NCBI GenBank assembly: GCA_012798275.1
Contig: JAAZNO010000231.1
Location: 1 to 7,118, forward strand
From: Chloroflexota bacterium
GTDB taxonomy: Bacteria > Chloroflexota > Anaerolineae > B4-G1 > SLSP01
Direction of reading: 5' to 3'
Length of the DNA stretch: 7,118 nucleotides
The translations under genes and the position numbers were made by a program. The notes beneath the pieces are model-generated. The model did not search any database. It had not been told where the DNA came from and saw only the letters and a list, made by a program, of their open reading frames with translations. This document shows, one piece after another, positions 5,910 to 7,118 of the stretch; the stretch's first letter is position 1; each line of letters starts with the position of its first letter.

Positions 5910-5949
5910 AAAAAACCCCCTCCTGACCGGAAAGGCCAGAGAGGGGGTT
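5910..5949 (-). terminator. Intrinsic terminator of the cobalamin riboswitch (expression platform)
   Basis: The minus-strand RNA has a 9-bp stem (AACCCCCTC with GAGGGGGTT). One bulged U leads into an inner 6-bp stem (CTGGCC with GGTCAG, one G-U pair, loop UUUCC), and six T residues (5915-5910) follow the stem. It lies about 50 bases after the aptamer's B12-box side. This is the usual place for a transcription-terminating switch, in which bound cobalamin favours this hairpin and the downstream genes are off. Confidence 0.88.
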
Positions 5950-5980
5950 CGATACTGCCTCACTGTGCCAGGCCTTTCCG
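5928..5980 (-). promoter_or_regulatory. Antiterminator pairing partners
   Basis: CGGAAAGGCC (5980-5971) is perfectly complementary over ten bases to GGCCTTTCCG (5937-5928), which forms the inner stem and loop of the terminator. The two pairings are mutually exclusive. This is the expected antiterminator of a riboswitch whose ligand-free state allows read-through. Confidence 0.65.
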
Positions 5981-5996
5981 CGAAGGTCGTCGCACC

Positions 5997-6121
5997 GAGG
6001 GAGGCGGAGTATCGGGCTTCTGCCAAAGCGCATGGCTTTGGCAGCTACCGTTGCGGGACAGCGCCGGACTACAACCGGACTTCCTCGCTTTAAGCCCCAG
6101 AACAGGCGGGGCACCCCCATC
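5997..6121 (-). promoter_or_regulatory. Cobalamin (B12) riboswitch aptamer
   Basis: Read on the minus strand, this region shows the conserved cobalamin-riboswitch landmarks in order. They are GGTGCCCC pairing with GGGGCTTAA (about 6115-6090), GAGGAAGTCCGG (6086-6075), the second CCGG of the CCGG...TCCGG hairpin, then CTGTCCCGCAACGGTA (6061-6046, the highly conserved CCCGCAAC-GTA). A 9-bp hairpin follows, TGCCAAAGC with GCTTTGGCA, and then a B12-box-like AAGCCCGATACTCCGCC (6019-6003; the usual form is AAGCCCGAATACC-GCC). The outer helix can be closed by 6121-6114 with 6004-5997, seven of eight positions pairing. The aptamer is compact, lacking the larger peripheral hairpins of the E. coli btuB type. 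It lies upstream of the two binder genes and the ECF module, as expected for B12 uptake genes. Confidence 0.9.
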
Positions 6122-6134
6122 GTCGTTGAAGGAT

Positions 6135-6164
6135 GTTAAACAGCCTGAGCGCTCCTCGCGTCAG
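6135..6164 (-). promoter_or_regulatory. Possible sigma70-type promoter for the riboswitch operon
   Basis: On the minus strand CTGACG (6164-6159) and TTTAAC (6140-6135) match four of six positions each of the -35 and -10 consensus with an 18-base spacer. Transcription would start near 6128, just before the riboswitch. The location fits, but each box is weak. Read-through from the protease gene is the alternative. Confidence 0.4.
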
Positions 6165-6189
6165 CACCGGCGCCCACAAAGCACGCTAT

Positions 6190-7118
6190 TTATCCTACCA
6201 CAGAATCGGCAGAAGGCAAGCGCGGGATGTATTCGGCCAGCTCGCTCCGCAGGGTCACGCGCCCGTAACGCCAGCGGACCCAGCCCACGATCGCCAGCGA
6301 GCCGACAAACATGGCGAGGAGACCGATCAGCCCCGCTTCCGGGCCAAACGCGCCGCCGGTCCACAACGTCGGGCCGCCTTGCTTGATCACGAAAAAGGCG
6401 GTATCCGCCGCTTTGCCGCTCACCGGAAAGCCAAAAACCGTCCCCTGGAAGAAGTTCCAGGTGATGTGAATCCCGATGGGCAGCGCCAGGCTGCCGGTGA
6501 GGAGGTATCCCCATCCCAGGAAGAGGCCCGCCACGATGAGCGTGAGGGTGCTGACGACGCTGGCGTTGGGATTGGAGGCGTGCGCCAGCCCAAATCCTAC
6601 GGAGGTGAGCGCCCAGCTGAGCGCCAACGCGCCGCCGCTGCTTACGCGCGGCAGACGCAGCCCCTCCGCCAGATTGCGCAGGAAATACCCCCGGAAGAGC
6701 AATTCCTCGTAGATGCCCACCGCCAGGTAGAGCAGCGCGTCGAAGCAGAGCGCCAGCGCAAACGCGCCCCCAAATGCCGTAGTGCGCAGCGTATCGGTGA
6801 CGGTAATCCATCCCGCCGCGCGCTCCACGAGGAAGATCACCGCCATCAGCAACGCGCCCAATGCCAGCCCAGCGGCAAAATCGGCCCACCAGGCGCGGCC
6901 AAAGTGGAACCCGAAATCTGCGAAGGGCCGCCGATCCAGGAAGCGCCCGGCAAGCCAGACGCTCAGCAACACCGCCGGGAACATCGCCAGGTTCGCCAGC
7001 CACAACAAGGGCCCCTCGATGCGGAGCTCCTCTTCCAGGCCATTGCCGATAATCGCCGGCAAGATAAGAGCCATACCCAAACACGTCGTGAGAATGAGCA
7101 ACAGCGCAATCTGGCCCA
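6190..7118 (-). CDS. CPBP-family (CAAX/Abi) intramembrane metalloprotease, 5' end cut by the window
   Basis: This is a polytopic membrane protein with the three signature motifs of CPBP glutamic-type intramembrane proteases: EELLFRGY (Glu-Glu-x-x-x-Arg), FGLAH (Phe-x-x-x-His) and HITWN (His-x-x-x-Asn). Counting from a TTG codon at 7101, these lie at 132-139, 170-174 and 212-216. The family includes type II CAAX prenyl proteases and bacteriocin-immunity or processing proteins, and the substrate here cannot be told. The reading frame stays open to the window edge (GQIALLLILTT... forms a hydrophobic segment), so the real start is probably outside and the TTG is not needed. It is transcribed towards the B12 operon but ends 69 bases before the riboswitch and has no evident functional link to it. 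Confidence 0.88.
   Translation of the reverse strand, partial: GQIALLLILTTCLGMALILPAIIGNGLEEELRIEGPLLWLANLAMFPAVLLSVWLAGRFLDRRPFADFGFHFGRAWWADFAAGLALGALLMAVIFLVERAAGWITVTDTLRTTAFGGAFALALCFDALLYLAVGIYEELLFRGYFLRNLAEGLRLPRVSSGGALALSWALTSVGFGLAHASNPNASVVSTLTLIVAGLFLGWGYLLTGSLALPIGIHITWNFFQGTVFGFPVSGKAADTAFFVIKQGGPTLWTGGAFGPEAGLIGLLAMFVGSLAIVGWVRWRYGRVTLRSELAEYIPRLPSADSVVG

Overview
The window is GC-rich. Every complete gene lies on the minus strand, and together they look like one cobalamin (vitamin B12) uptake operon. The monoderm-style architecture suggests a Chloroflexota-like bacterium: exported proteins with Pro/Ala/Thr linkers and C-terminal membrane anchors, an ECF module, and much GC-rich hairpin repeat DNA between genes. 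This taxonomic guess is inference only.

Layout in the direction of transcription (right to left): a 5'-truncated CPBP intramembrane protease (7118-6190); a probable promoter (about 6164-6135); a cobalamin riboswitch aptamer (about 6121-5997); its intrinsic terminator with a competing antiterminator (5980-5910); and a long leader carrying two repeat elements (B, about 5850-5563, and C2, about 5519-5424). Next come a secreted, membrane-anchored alpha/alpha-barrel protein (5362-4256), a 300-base gap with a second C copy (C1) and an 8-bp tandem array, a secreted, membrane-anchored transcobalamin-like beta-domain protein (3955-3311), a second copy (A, 3248-2949) of the large hairpin element, and a 909-residue fusion of EcfT with two ABC ATPases (2824-95). 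The last codons of a convergent plus-strand gene end at base 51.

Working model: the alpha-barrel and beta-domain proteins are the two halves of a transcobalamin/intrinsic-factor-like B12 binder, here encoded as two separate anchored polypeptides. The fused EcfT-EcfA-EcfA protein supplies the membrane coupling and ATPase parts of an ECF transporter. The riboswitch would stop transcription of the genes when cobalamin is plentiful. The substrate-specific S component is not in the window and must be encoded elsewhere or be replaced.

The main observations are the riboswitch, which independently supports the substrate assignment, the split two-protein binder, the single-chain T-A-A fusion, and a pair of about 290-300-base elements (A and B). 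Their hairpins differ by compensating base changes, and they bracket the two binder genes.
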